In this document: one piece after another, positions 26,105 to 34,545 of the stretch | Layout of the letters: every line of letters starts with the position of its first letter | Position numbering within the stretch: position 1 is the stretch's first letter | Origin: Flectobacillus sp. BAB-3569 | GTDB taxonomy: Bacteria; Bacteroidota; Bacteroidia; Cytophagales; Spirosomataceae | Length of the DNA: 64,000 bases | Assembly: GCF_002270355.1 (NCBI RefSeq) | Contig: NZ_NJFZ01000042.1 | Coordinates: forward strand, 1 to 64,000 | Reading direction: 5' to 3' | The notes under the pieces: model-generated | The model's database searches: none | Seen by the model: the letters and a program-made list of their open reading frames with translations, nothing else | What the model was told of the DNA's origin: nothing | Program-made: the position numbers and the translations under genes

Positions 26105-26320
26105 CTACTTCGAAAGATATTCACAGTAATACCCAATTCCTTTCAAGGCTTTACTGATTGCTTGAGGCGTTATCAACTCTTCCGATACTACCGAAAGGGC
26201 ATGGTTGAAATCTGAAAAATCAATACTAAATGATTTGATTCCGAGTGGCTGTAATGCCTCCCATACCGATTGTATGCCAATAGGCGATTGTATATCGGTT
26301 CTAAACATTAGAATATTCAT
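26105..26320 (-). CDS. HMA-like small protein lacking the CxxC metal site
   Basis: At 71 residues, the predicted order is strand, helix, strand, strand, helix, strand: NILMFRTDI, IGIQSVWEALQPL, IKSFSIDFSD, HALSVVSEELI, TPQAISKALKGIG, YYCEYL. This is the ferredoxin-like layout of heavy-metal-associated (HMA) copper chaperone domains. The loop that should hold CxxC reads QSPIGIQS, so classical copper binding is unlikely. It is the first gene of a minus-strand pair, divergent from the TonB-dependent receptor. It may be a sensor, adaptor or metal-handling remnant. The fold call is by pattern only. Confidence 0.65.
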   Translation of the reverse strand: MNILMFRTDIQSPIGIQSVWEALQPLGIKSFSIDFSDFNHALSVVSEELITPQAISKALKGIGYYCEYLSK

Positions 26321-26390
26321 AGGTTTACTATTTTAAAGTTAATGATTTGATTTATAGATAATTGTATTGATTTTAATGCTGAATTCTATA

Positions 26391-26425
26391 CAAATATATC
26401 TATCTATTTAGAATTGTTCCAAATA
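26391..26425 (-). promoter_or_regulatory. Promoter and 21-bp dyad for the HMA-like/small-protein operon
   Basis: On the minus strand TTTG (26420-26423), a 21-bp spacer and TATATTTG (26391-26398) form a near-perfect Bacteroidota promoter. The dyad TATTTAGAA-TTG-TTCCAAATA (26405-26425) has 8 of 9 arm positions paired and covers the -33 element. See also the sites at 26438-26458 and 37885-37905. Confidence 0.7.
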
Positions 26426-26437
26426 AAAACGGAAATT

Positions 26438-26471
26438 TATTTGTACTTAGTCTAAATAAGGTGTAATTTTG
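26438..26471 (+). promoter_or_regulatory. Promoter and 21-bp dyad for the TonB-dependent receptor
   Basis: TTTG (26440-26443), a 20-bp spacer and TAATTTTG (26464-26471) are a textbook Bacteroidota promoter. The dyad TATTTGTAC-TTA-GTCTAAATA (26438-26458; 7 of 9 arm positions paired) covers the -33 element and starts 33 bp from the neighbouring dyad. Such placement suits an iron-responsive repressor of Fur or DtxR type, but the regulator is not encoded here. Confidence 0.7.
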
Positions 26472-26579
26472 TTTCATCAAAGCAGATACAACCACATGTG
26501 TTAATCCTCATGTGAGGCTTTTAGAATATGGATCATGAGTGGTCGCTAACCACTTTATCAACCCTCAAATTTTTCTATA

Positions 26580-28916
26580 ATGAAAAACATTTATCTAACA
26601 TTGATGCTATTGACGTGTTCATGGCTATCAATCGCACAAACCGCAATATTGAAAGGACAGGTTAAAACACAGGAAGGAAAACCCGCGGAATTTGTGAATG
26701 TAATTTTACGTGGTACTAATAAAGGAGTCATTACAAATGATGCAGGTAATTTCGAAATCCAAGGAATTAAAGCTGGTAACTATGTAGTTCAGGCTAGTTT
26801 TGTGGGCTTAGAGGCTGTTCAACAAAAAGTAAGTTTAACCTCAGGACAAACATTGGAGATTACCTTGACTTTACCTGAAAGTGCCAAAGAGCTACAGGAA
26901 GTGGTCGTAAACTCGAACCCTAGTAAATATGTAACAGATTATCCTTCAATATCTTTAAGATTAAAAACCCCTTTGCTCGAATTACCTCAAAACATTCAGG
27001 TTGTTACAAAACAATTATTACAAGACCAACAAATTTTTGATATGCTCGAAGGTGTAACACGCAACGTAAGTGGAGTTACACGTCTTGAGCACTGGGATAA
27101 CTACGCACTTTTGAATATGCGTGGGTCTCAAATTGCGGCTTTTCGTAATGGTATGAACGTGCAAATGGCATGGGGACCGCTTGCCGAAGATATGAGTATG
27201 GTCGAGCGTATTGAGTTTGTGAAAGGACCTGCTGGATTTATGCTTGCTAACGGTGAACCTGCGGGTTTTTATAATGTGGTAACCAAGAAACCAACAGGTT
27301 TTACTCGTGGTGAAGTAACTGGAACAATTGGTAGTTTTAATACCTATCGTTCAACCTTAGATTTGGATGGGAAATTGACAAACGATGGAAAATTACTGTA
27401 CCGTCTTAATATAATGGGGCAGTCGAAAGGCTCACATCGTTTGTTTGAACACAATAATCGTGTGTCGGTGGCGCCAGTTGTCAAATACCAAATTTCACCA
27501 AAAACATCATTGACAGCTGAATATACCTATCAATACAACCAAATGTCGATGATTGGGTCTAATTATTCTTTTTCGAAAAAAGGCTTTGCTGATTTACCTG
27601 CGAGTTTTACGACTGCCGAGAAAAATATGGATCCAACCAATATTAACGATAATACGATTTTCTTGACGTTTGCTCATGCATTTAATCCTAATTGGAAGTT
27701 TACAGGACAAGTGGCTTACATGAATTATAGTCAGGTAGGACAGTCAATGTGGCCTTCTGGAATTTCTGCCGATGGCGATACGCTTTACCGCAAAATGTCT
27801 ATCTGGGATGTATTGGGTGAAAATAAATTAGGACAGTTTTTTGTAAATGGAGATTTTAAAACGGGCTCAGTCAAACATCTTCTATTAGGAGGAACTGACA
27901 TTGGTTATAAAGATTATTATCATGATTTTGTGGCGGCAAAAGACATTACCCCATTGGCAATTTACAATCCACAATACGGTATTACTCCCGAATCGGTATA
28001 TCCTGTGTACGACAGAAGTAAAAGTTTAAAAGAACGTGGGGCTCATTATTACCAAAAATACTACGCTTTTTATGTACAAGACGAAATTCATTTGATTGAA
28101 AATAAATTAAGATTGACCTTGGCGGGTCGTTTTACTTCTTCAACTGATGGAAATCCGTATGCTGGCGAAGCCGTTGGGAATAAATTTACTCCGCGAGTAG
28201 GTTTAAGTTACTCACTCGACAAGCATACTTCTGCTTATGCAGTATTCGATGAAGCATTTATCCCTCAAGCTGGTGCTGGTCAAAATGGTGTTAGTTTCAA
28301 GCCTATTACTGGAAATAACAAAGAGATTGGTTTGAAAAGAGAATGGCTGGGAGGCTTATGGACTACCTCAGTAGCTGCGTATAATATCACCAAAAATAAT
28401 GTACTTACAGCTGACCCTACCAACCCAAATTTCTCCGTACAATTGGGACAAACTCAAACAAAGGGTGTTGAATTTGACCTTCGTGGACAAATCCTTCATG
28501 GACTCGACCTAACCTTAAATTATGCTTACACCAATGCAAAAGTAACTAAAGATACCAATCCTATAAATGAAGGTGTCGATGTGCCAGGTTCAACTAGAAA
28601 TATTGCTAATGCGTGGTTGTCATACAAAGCTACCAACGGAAAATTGAAGGGCTGGGGCGTTTCTTTAGGAGCGCAATACCAAAATGGTCGTTCGTCTTGG
28701 TATGTGTTTGATGGCACCAAACAACCTTTGAAAGATTATTTCAAAATGGATGGCGCTGTTTCTTATCAAGTTAATAAGTTATCTTTTGCCTTGAATATCA
28801 ATAATTTACTTAATGCGTATTTGTATTCTGGTGCGTATTATAACTGGGGAGGCTTTTATTATTATCAAACAGAAGCACTCCGAAATGCTCGTTTGACAGT
28901 AGGATATAAATTCTAA
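26580..28916 (+). CDS. TonB-dependent siderophore-type outer-membrane receptor
   Basis: This 778-residue receptor has a signal peptide ending near SIAQ (residue 20). A carboxypeptidase-regulatory-like domain covers about 22-100 (LKGQVKTQEGKPAEFVNVIL) and the plug domain about 110-235. The family mark is LELPQNIQVVTKQLLQDQQ, then MLEGVTRNVSGV, MVERIEFVKGPAGFML and EPAGFYNVVTKKP. The beta-barrel ends in Phe (ARLTVGYKF). The plug resembles FhuE/FpvA ferrisiderophore receptors rather than SusC. It heads a probable operon with a PepSY protein 67 bases downstream, a common iron-uptake pair. Its promoter carries the repeated dyad described at 26438. Confidence 0.9.
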   Translation: MKNIYLTLMLLTCSWLSIAQTAILKGQVKTQEGKPAEFVNVILRGTNKGVITNDAGNFEIQGIKAGNYVVQASFVGLEAVQQKVSLTSGQTLEITLTLPESAKELQEVVVNSNPSKYVTDYPSISLRLKTPLLELPQNIQVVTKQLLQDQQIFDMLEGVTRNVSGVTRLEHWDNYALLNMRGSQIAAFRNGMNVQMAWGPLAEDMSMVERIEFVKGPAGFMLANGEPAGFYNVVTKKPTGFTRGEVTGTIGSFNTYRSTLDLDGKLTNDGKLLYRLNIMGQSKGSHRLFEHNNRVSVAPVVKYQISPKTSLTAEYTYQYNQMSMIGSNYSFSKKGFADLPASFTTAEKNMDPTNINDNTIFLTFAHAFNPNWKFTGQVAYMNYSQVGQSMWPSGISADGDTLYRKMSIWDVLGENKLGQFFVNGDFKTGSVKHLLLGGTDIGYKDYYHDFVAAKDITPLAIYNPQYGITPESVYPVYDRSKSLKERGAHYYQKYYAFYVQDEIHLIENKLRLTLAGRFTSSTDGNPYAGEAVGNKFTPRVGLSYSLDKHTSAYAVFDEAFIPQAGAGQNGVSFKPITGNNKEIGLKREWLGGLWTTSVAAYNITKNNVLTADPTNPNFSVQLGQTQTKGVEFDLRGQILHGLDLTLNYAYTNAKVTKDTNPINEGVDVPGSTRNIANAWLSYKATNGKLKGWGVSLGAQYQNGRSSWYVFDGTKQPLKDYFKMDGAVSYQVNKLSFALNINNLLNAYLYSGAYYNWGGFYYYQTEALRNARLTVGYKF

Positions 28917-28983
28917 TTATTCAGGCATCCTTCCAATAGGAGGGATGCTCTTTTATTGATTGTACATCTAAAATTATTCATCA

Positions 28984-30135
28984 ATGAATTTTAAAAAACT
29001 TGTCGGAAAAGTTCATTTATTCTTGGGTTTGGCATCTGGGATTATTGTTTTTATCATCAGTGTTACGGGTTGTTTGTATGCTTTTCAGGAGGAAATACAA
29101 AATGCAACTGAGGAGTTTCGATTTGTTACACCCCAAAAAACAGCAATGTTACCTCCTTCCCAATTACAGGAGATAGCTACTAAAACTCTGCCTACCAGAA
29201 ATTTACATGCCATTATGTATGGCTCTCCCGACCAGTCAGTCCAAGCTATATTTTATCATTTTGAGCCATATCACTATTTCTTAGTGTATCTTGACCCATA
29301 CACAGGCAAGGTGTTACAGGTGAAAGATATGTCAAAGGATTTTTTTAGATGGGTATTAGATGGACATTATTATTTGTGGTTGCCTCCTTCGGTTGGACAA
29401 CCGATTGTGGCATCGGCAACTTTGGTCTTTTTTGTCTTACTTATTTCTGGCATTATTCTTTGGTGGCCTAAAAATAAGGGTGCAGCCAAGCAACGATTTT
29501 CAGTTAAATGGAATGCTCAATGGCGTCGTAAAAACTATGATTTTCACAACGTTTTAGGCTTTTATGCATCATGGGTGGTGGTTGTATTGGTTATAACTGG
29601 GTTGGTTTGGGGATTTCAGTGGTTTTCTAAAGGAGTTTATGCTGGAATAGGTGGAAAAAAATCTTTAGAATTTGTCGAACCACTTTCCAGAAAAGTTCCT
29701 TCCTCAAGTTCAGAAGCTGCCATAGACCAAGCTTGGCATAAAGTCTTGAAGGAAACACCTCAGGCAGCCTCTATCGAAGTCCATGTTCCTGAATCAGATT
29801 CTGCATCGATTGCAGTGAATGTGAATCATCAAAAAGGAACTTTTTGGACTACAGATTATCGATATTTTGACCAATATACATTGAAGGAGCTTAATGTTTC
29901 GCATCTGTATGGTCGTTTCAAAGATGCAACGGCTTCGGATAAACTTTTCAGAATGAATTACGATATTCATGTTGGCGCTATTTGGGGAATAGCTGGAAAA
30001 ATTTTAGCTTTTTCAGTAAGCCTTATTTCAGCAAGTTTGCCAATCACTGGATTTTTAATTTGGTGGGGACGTCGTAACAAAAAGAAGGATATTTTACCTA
30101 AACAAAAAAATAAAACCGCATTAATTACTGAGTAA
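28984..30135 (+). CDS. PepSY-associated inner-membrane protein (putative ferrisiderophore reductase)
   Basis: This 383-residue membrane protein has about four transmembrane segments: residues 10-33 (VHLFLGLASGIIVFIISVTG), about 137-160, about 190-212, and near the C terminus 330-358. PepSY-type periplasmic regions lie between them. Conserved histidines near the membrane segments (GKVHLFLG, DGHYYLW, DFHNVLGFY, NYDIHVGAIWG) suit haem ligation. Proteins of this type are commonly encoded beside ferrisiderophore receptors and are proposed to reduce ferric siderophores in the periplasm. It follows the receptor gene in the same direction. A terminator follows at 30249. Confidence 0.85.
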   Translation: MNFKKLVGKVHLFLGLASGIIVFIISVTGCLYAFQEEIQNATEEFRFVTPQKTAMLPPSQLQEIATKTLPTRNLHAIMYGSPDQSVQAIFYHFEPYHYFLVYLDPYTGKVLQVKDMSKDFFRWVLDGHYYLWLPPSVGQPIVASATLVFFVLLISGIILWWPKNKGAAKQRFSVKWNAQWRRKNYDFHNVLGFYASWVVVVLVITGLVWGFQWFSKGVYAGIGGKKSLEFVEPLSRKVPSSSSEAAIDQAWHKVLKETPQAASIEVHVPESDSASIAVNVNHQKGTFWTTDYRYFDQYTLKELNVSHLYGRFKDATASDKLFRMNYDIHVGAIWGIAGKILAFSVSLISASLPITGFLIWWGRRNKKKDILPKQKNKTALITE

Positions 30136-30248
30136 TCAAATTGGGCTGACGGAAAAATTGGTATAGTGCAATCAGCGATTTTCGAGTCAAAAAGACTTTT
30201 CAATTAGTATTTAGAAAGTCGATCTCTAAACCTTTATTTCGCTATCAG

Positions 30249-30283
30249 AAACCTATCCGTTTATTTTGGATAGGTTTTTTTTT
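30249..30283 (+). terminator. Terminator after the PepSY gene
   Basis: AAACCTATCC (30249-30258) pairs with GGATAGGTTT (30268-30277), followed by a run of T. Confidence 0.85.
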
Positions 30284-30310
30284 ATCTTGTACCAAAAATC
30301 TCCAAAGACT

Positions 30311-30577
30311 ATGTCTCACGTAACATTTCCCGAAAAAACTATTCTAATTTGCGATGGTAGCAAGTGCGGAAAACATAAAGAGCTTCGAAAGTTCTTTAAG
30401 GAGTCTATCAAGGATCATGGACTCAAAGACGAGGTTGAAATTGTAAAAATTGAATGTACGGATCGCTGTAAGCATGCTCCAATCGTATGCTTTCAACCGC
30501 AAAATCAATGGTTGTCTGAGGTGACGATATGGCAAGCCGATTCACTTTTCAAAAAGTTTATTTTAGAAAAAGAATAA
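30311..30577 (+). CDS. Small 2Fe-2S ferredoxin-like (thioredoxin-fold) protein
   Basis: This 88-residue protein has four cysteines in the pattern of thioredoxin-fold 2Fe-2S ferredoxins: CDGSKCGKH (C-x4-C) near residue 15 and CTDRCKHAPIVC near residues 53-64. It probably carries electrons in the cytoplasm. ATG 30311 (MSHVTFPEK) is used rather than the in-frame TTG at 30266, which falls in the preceding terminator. The position downstream of iron-uptake genes suggests a partner in iron reduction or iron-sulfur handling, but it has its own flanking terminators, so cotranscription is unlikely. Confidence 0.8.
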   Translation: MSHVTFPEKTILICDGSKCGKHKELRKFFKESIKDHGLKDEVEIVKIECTDRCKHAPIVCFQPQNQWLSEVTIWQADSLFKKFILEKE

Positions 30578-30600
30578 AGCACCCGCAAGGTGCTTTTTTT
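30576..30600 (+). terminator. Terminator overlapping the end of the ferredoxin-like gene
   Basis: AAAGCACC, loop CGCAA, then GGTGCTTT and a T run. The stem begins at the stop codon. Confidence 0.85.
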
Positions 30601-30740
30601 GATTCTCCGATTTATCTATTGTTTTGCCCGTATGGTCGAATAAATGAAGGTAATCTTTTATTACCTTCAGAAAATGATAAAATTACTGAACTATTATCCA
30701 AAAATGATGTCTACACGCATCACATAAATGAATTTCAGTA

Positions 30741-32267
30741 ATGAATCGAGTATCTATTTTTAGCTTATTAATTGCTAATACTCTTCTGTACGTCTCTTGT
30801 GACTCAACAAAAGCGAACAAACAAAATTTAGTTCCCTCAGGTTTGACGGGCGAACAACTATCTCAACAACATTGCGTTTCTTGTCACGCTTATCCATCTC
30901 CTAATTTAGTGGAAAAAGAATGGTGGGCTAAAGGTATTTTGCCAAAAATGGCTTTACGACTTGGCATGGGAAATAAAATGGGATATCTCACCAATATCAG
31001 TTATGAAGACATGATGGAGGTTTCGGTAGCAAATATCTATCCAGATGCACCTGCTATGGCTCCCGAAGATTGGAAGAAGATAGTAGACTTTTATGTAAAA
31101 AATGCTCCTGAAAAACCTATTCCTCAAGTTTCAAAAGTCAAAGCCACACAACTTTCTGATTTGTTTGATATTCAAACCTTAGAGAATACCAACAACGAGC
31201 CTTCATTGGTAACAATGGTGAAAATTTTACCTAATGAACAAGCTCTTTATGTAGCTCATCGTGGTAGAAATCGGGTGGAAAAATGGGATAAAACACTCCA
31301 AAAAATCTCCGAAGTTCCCACAGAGAGCCCTGTTTCTGATGTTGTAAAAACACCTAATAATATGATGGCACTTGGTATGGGCATTATGGATCCCAATGAC
31401 CAAGCATTGGGAAAACTATGGAGTATCGCCAAGGGTTCTTCTCAAACGCTAGTCGAAAAGCTTCGTCGTCCTGTCGAAATCTCAATGGGAGATTTAGATG
31501 CTAATGGTGCACCAGACTATCTGATTTGTGAGTTTGGTAACGATATAGGAAAATTGACGTGGTATGATCAAAACTTTAAATTGAAGAAAGAAATTTTGAA
31601 TTTTGCAGGTATCCGAAATGCCACTATTACCGATATAAATGGCGATAAATTACCTGATATTGTGGTTTTACAAACTCAAGGTGATGAAGGCATTTGGGTG
31701 CTCGAAAATCGAGGTAATGGAGAATTTGAGCCCAAGCGTGTCTTGCGTTTTCCTCCTATTTACGGCTCAAGTTTTATTCATGTAGTTGACATCAATAAAG
31801 ATGGCTATCAAGATATTGTGTATACCAATGGCGATAATGCCGATGCTTCCATTTCTTTAAAGCGATATCATGGCGTACATGTTTACCTGAATGATGGAAA
31901 GATGAATTTTAAGCGTCAATATTTTTACCCGATGCATGGAGCTTCTAAAGCCTTAAGTCAAGATTTTGACGGTGATGGAGATATGGATATTGCAGCTATT
32001 TCGTTTTTCCCAGATAAAAAACAAAATCCTGCAGAAGGTTTTTTATATTTTGAAAATACAGGAAAAGGCTTTACTCCGCATTTTATAGAGGGAATTTCTG
32101 ATAAAAAATGGATGGTAATGGATTGTGGCGATTTGGATAAAGACGGAGATATCGACCTTGTGTTAGGGGCGTTTAATCTTCAAGATAGGGATAGACAATC
32201 CAATGCGTCCTCTGAAAAAAGGACTGGTGTTTACGTACTAAAATCAAAAAATAAGACTCATTTGTAG
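30741..32267 (+). CDS. Lipoprotein with cytochrome c motif and FG-GAP/VCBS repeats
   Basis: This 508-residue protein has an N-terminal signal and probable lipidation at Cys20 (LLYVSCDS). A haem c site CVSCH is at residues 45-49. After a linker, about residues 150-500 contain FG-GAP/VCBS-type repeats with Ca-binding-like acidic loops: DLDANGAPDYL, DINGDKLPDIV, DINKDGYQDIV, DFDGDGDMDIA and DLDKDGDIDLV. This suggests a periplasmic or surface beta-propeller carrying one haem. The reaction is unknown. It is placed after iron-related genes but separated by a terminator. The mono-haem plus propeller layout occurs in other Bacteroidota proteins of unknown function. Confidence 0.8.
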   Translation: MNRVSIFSLLIANTLLYVSCDSTKANKQNLVPSGLTGEQLSQQHCVSCHAYPSPNLVEKEWWAKGILPKMALRLGMGNKMGYLTNISYEDMMEVSVANIYPDAPAMAPEDWKKIVDFYVKNAPEKPIPQVSKVKATQLSDLFDIQTLENTNNEPSLVTMVKILPNEQALYVAHRGRNRVEKWDKTLQKISEVPTESPVSDVVKTPNNMMALGMGIMDPNDQALGKLWSIAKGSSQTLVEKLRRPVEISMGDLDANGAPDYLICEFGNDIGKLTWYDQNFKLKKEILNFAGIRNATITDINGDKLPDIVVLQTQGDEGIWVLENRGNGEFEPKRVLRFPPIYGSSFIHVVDINKDGYQDIVYTNGDNADASISLKRYHGVHVYLNDGKMNFKRQYFYPMHGASKALSQDFDGDGDMDIAAISFFPDKKQNPAEGFLYFENTGKGFTPHFIEGISDKKWMVMDCGDLDKDGDIDLVLGAFNLQDRDRQSNASSEKRTGVYVLKSKNKTHL

Positions 32268-32360
32268 AGGCCACTTGGGGATTCTGCGGTTTTTATTGCA
32301 CTAAAATCATAAAGTAAGGATATATTCAGAAAGCTAAATAGAATCCCACAAATGACCTCT
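32266..32360 (-). terminator. Long inverted repeat between convergent genes
   Basis: Arms 32266-32285 (AGAGGCCACTTGGGGATTCT) and 32340-32360 match as inverted copies with two substitutions and one extra base, around a 54-base loop. On minus-strand RNA the two substitutions are G-U wobbles, so the stem is better there, downstream of the receiver gene at 32368. It probably ends or protects that transcript; there is no classic T tract. Confidence 0.5.
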
Positions 32361-32367
32361 TCAAAGA

Positions 32368-32766
32368 CTACTGAATATAGTTTGTACGTCTGCACAAACG
32401 CAATACAGCATTAATTCTTGCTTGAATTTCAAATGGATTAAAAGGTTTTTCTATAAAATTATCAGCTCCTAAGTTCATACATTCAATGCGGTCTTTGCTT
32501 TCTGAACTTGCTGTTAATAATAGAATAGGTAGACTGGAAAAAAGGTGACTCTCTCGGAGCTTTTTGATTAACTCTTTTCCACTCAAAAGAGGGAGGTTTA
32601 ATTCAGTAATAAGAAAATCAATGTCAATACCAGAGTTTAAAAAATCAATGGCCTCGTAGCCGTTACTTTTCTGGATAATGTCAAATTCTTTTCCTAAAAA
32701 ATGGTCGAGGATAATTTTGGTAGAATCGGACTGATCTACAACTAGAAGTTTCTTTTTTAAATTCAT
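32368..32766 (-). CDS. Stand-alone receiver domain with Glu in place of the phosphoacceptor Asp
   Basis: This 132-residue single-domain response regulator starts at ATG 32766 (MNLKKKLLVVDQSD). The helix-strand order and the Thr (LLLTASSES) and Lys (FIEKPFNPFE) of receivers are present. However, the strand-3 motif reads FLITELNLPLLSG, with Glu where Asp is normally phosphorylated (codon GAA), and the acidic pocket is DQSD instead of DDD. Glu there often mimics the phosphorylated state, so it may be constitutively active or unresponsive. No kinase is adjacent. It is probably an adaptor protein. Confidence 0.85.
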   Translation of the reverse strand: MNLKKKLLVVDQSDSTKIILDHFLGKEFDIIQKSNGYEAIDFLNSGIDIDFLITELNLPLLSGKELIKKLRESHLFSSLPILLLTASSESKDRIECMNLGADNFIEKPFNPFEIQARINAVLRLCRRTNYIQ

Positions 32767-32945
32767 AACAATGGCAGGTAAAGTTAAGGACAAAGTAGTT
32801 AGTTATTCTTGCGATGCTTTTTTAGTCGCACTGCAAGAATAACTACTTTATCGCAATAATCATGCCTTAAGTGAAGAAAATACTGTTTGTTTTTTATTTT
32901 ACGATATAAATCTCAAAAGTTAATCAAAAATCAAGTCTGATTTTG

Positions 32946-34370
32946 CTAGTTTTTTAACGTTAAATACAAGCCTTCAGGTCGTTGAGCATCATCATTCCAA
33001 CGCTTGAGAGAATCTTTTGTAAATAATTCTTTTTCTAAAAAGCTGATTTCTAAATAATTATAGGTCTTGTCTTCTTTGAGATTTCCAACAGTTTGTTCAA
33101 CAATCGGAATCCAAGTTCCTGAATTAAAAAAAGCTTTATTTTCTTGAAATATTTGCATGGGGTTGTGTGTGTGGCCCATGGTTATTACTTCTACACTAGG
33201 GTATTTTTTGAAAATATTGGGCGCCTCTTGCGATAAATCATCAGGTTCTTTAAGATTGAATACACCGACAAACTGACCAACAATATAGGATATGATTAAG
33301 GTGCCTAAGTTTTTTAAGAAACTTAAGTTACTCCAATCTCCTTTCAGATTGATGTTAGTAATATCTTTATACATCAAAAAAATGGTAAGCACCACAGGTA
33401 TCATGATGATGCCAATAAAGGTCAGTGCCTGACCAAAAACATAGGCAAAGGCCTTTTTATCAACAAATTTCAATAGTGCCAGTACCCTTTTAGTCAAAAT
33501 TTCGATGGCTAATGGAAATCTCTCTTTTAATAGAATAGCGAGAATATTACTGGTCGGACGAATATTATCAAGAAAAGGATAGGCTATTTCGATCCGATTA
33601 AGCAAATATCTATTGACAAACGAACCCAAAGGCAATCTCAATTGTCCGCTAAGTTTACCTTCTAAGGTTGGTGTTCCAACCACATGAGAGAATTTATCAT
33701 AACGATGCCCATGTTCGATATAGAGTTTTTGGTTGATGATTACCGAATCTTGTATAAAAGATATCTTACCTATTATGGGTTTGTTTTGTTGGAGGGCTAT
33801 CTCATTTAATTTTACAGAAAAATAGGTCTGAACCTTTTCCCAGTGCCATTCCAAATCATGATTGCCTTTTAGAATTAGGAGTTCTTTGTGGGGCTGACTA
33901 AGCCATTCTACAAGGGCCAGAAATACTTTTTCGTGACCTTCAATAACTTTTTCTAATTTCCAAATAGATTTAAAATCATCGGTTTTGAATCCATATACTT
34001 TTTCATCCTCAGTGAAGCTGGCTTTCAGCTCCTCGATTGTTTTATTTATTTGAACCTTTTGTAAAATTTTTTGCCATTCATCATAGCCAAAGTGAAGCAC
34101 TTCTTTTTCTGTAAAAATGACCCTCAAAAAGTCGATAAAATCACCATTAATTACTAAGACGGCTTCTTCTTCTTGATATTTGTTTAGGTGAAATTGAATC
34201 CATCGCAGAAAAGCTTCATCGGCAAAAAAGTTTTCGGTTCCTGTAATCATTCCAGAGGGTTCTTTTCCTCTTGCAATATGCAAATCGCTAATGATTAAGA
34301 AATGAGCAGCAGATGTGTTGAGTGTCTCTACTTGATGTAGGTCGGTCAGAGAATTATTTTGGAGTGTCAT
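32946..34370 (-). CDS. Membrane-anchored calcineurin-like metallophosphoesterase
   Basis: This 474-residue protein has the five metallophosphoesterase motifs in order: ISDLHIARG (near 28), INGDFIDF (near 73), LKGNHDLEWH (near 166), EHGHRYDKF (near 217) and MGHTHNPM (near 398). Two hydrophobic segments (about 308-332 and 352-372) lie between motifs 4 and 5, an insertion that should anchor the enzyme in the membrane. The dinuclear-metal active site looks complete. The substrate is unknown; lipid-linked phosphoesters such as UDP-diacylglucosamine are possible given the membrane location. It is a single gene on the minus strand. Confidence 0.85.
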   Translation of the reverse strand: MTLQNNSLTDLHQVETLNTSAAHFLIISDLHIARGKEPSGMITGTENFFADEAFLRWIQFHLNKYQEEEAVLVINGDFIDFLRVIFTEKEVLHFGYDEWQKILQKVQINKTIEELKASFTEDEKVYGFKTDDFKSIWKLEKVIEGHEKVFLALVEWLSQPHKELLILKGNHDLEWHWEKVQTYFSVKLNEIALQQNKPIIGKISFIQDSVIINQKLYIEHGHRYDKFSHVVGTPTLEGKLSGQLRLPLGSFVNRYLLNRIEIAYPFLDNIRPTSNILAILLKERFPLAIEILTKRVLALLKFVDKKAFAYVFGQALTFIGIIMIPVVLTIFLMYKDITNINLKGDWSNLSFLKNLGTLIISYIVGQFVGVFNLKEPDDLSQEAPNIFKKYPSVEVITMGHTHNPMQIFQENKAFFNSGTWIPIVEQTVGNLKEDKTYNYLEISFLEKELFTKDSLKRWNDDAQRPEGLYLTLKN

Positions 34371-34410
34371 GGCTTATAATTTTTCTTCAATTTCTTGAAA
34401 AAATAGGGCA

Positions 34411-34446
34411 AAAAAAAATTGGTTTCAGAAAACTCTGAAACCAATT
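34411..34446 (-). terminator. Terminator after the carboxylesterase gene
   Basis: AATTGGTTTCAGA (34417-34429), loop AAAC, TCTGAAACCAATT (34434-34446): perfect 13-bp arms with an A8 tract, which is T8 on the minus-strand transcript. Confidence 0.9.
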
Positions 34447-34545
34447 ACTCATTTATCAACTATAAAGAAAATTTTCAATTAATACTATCTTTCTGATGCT
34501 GAGTATCTTCAAATAATGGATATATGATTAACTCATAAGCTCTTG

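Noticed and set aside
30529-30741. Small plus-strand frame between the ferredoxin-like and cytochrome c genes
   Set aside because: It overlaps the end of the ferredoxin-like gene and its terminator hairpin and shows no protein-like pattern.
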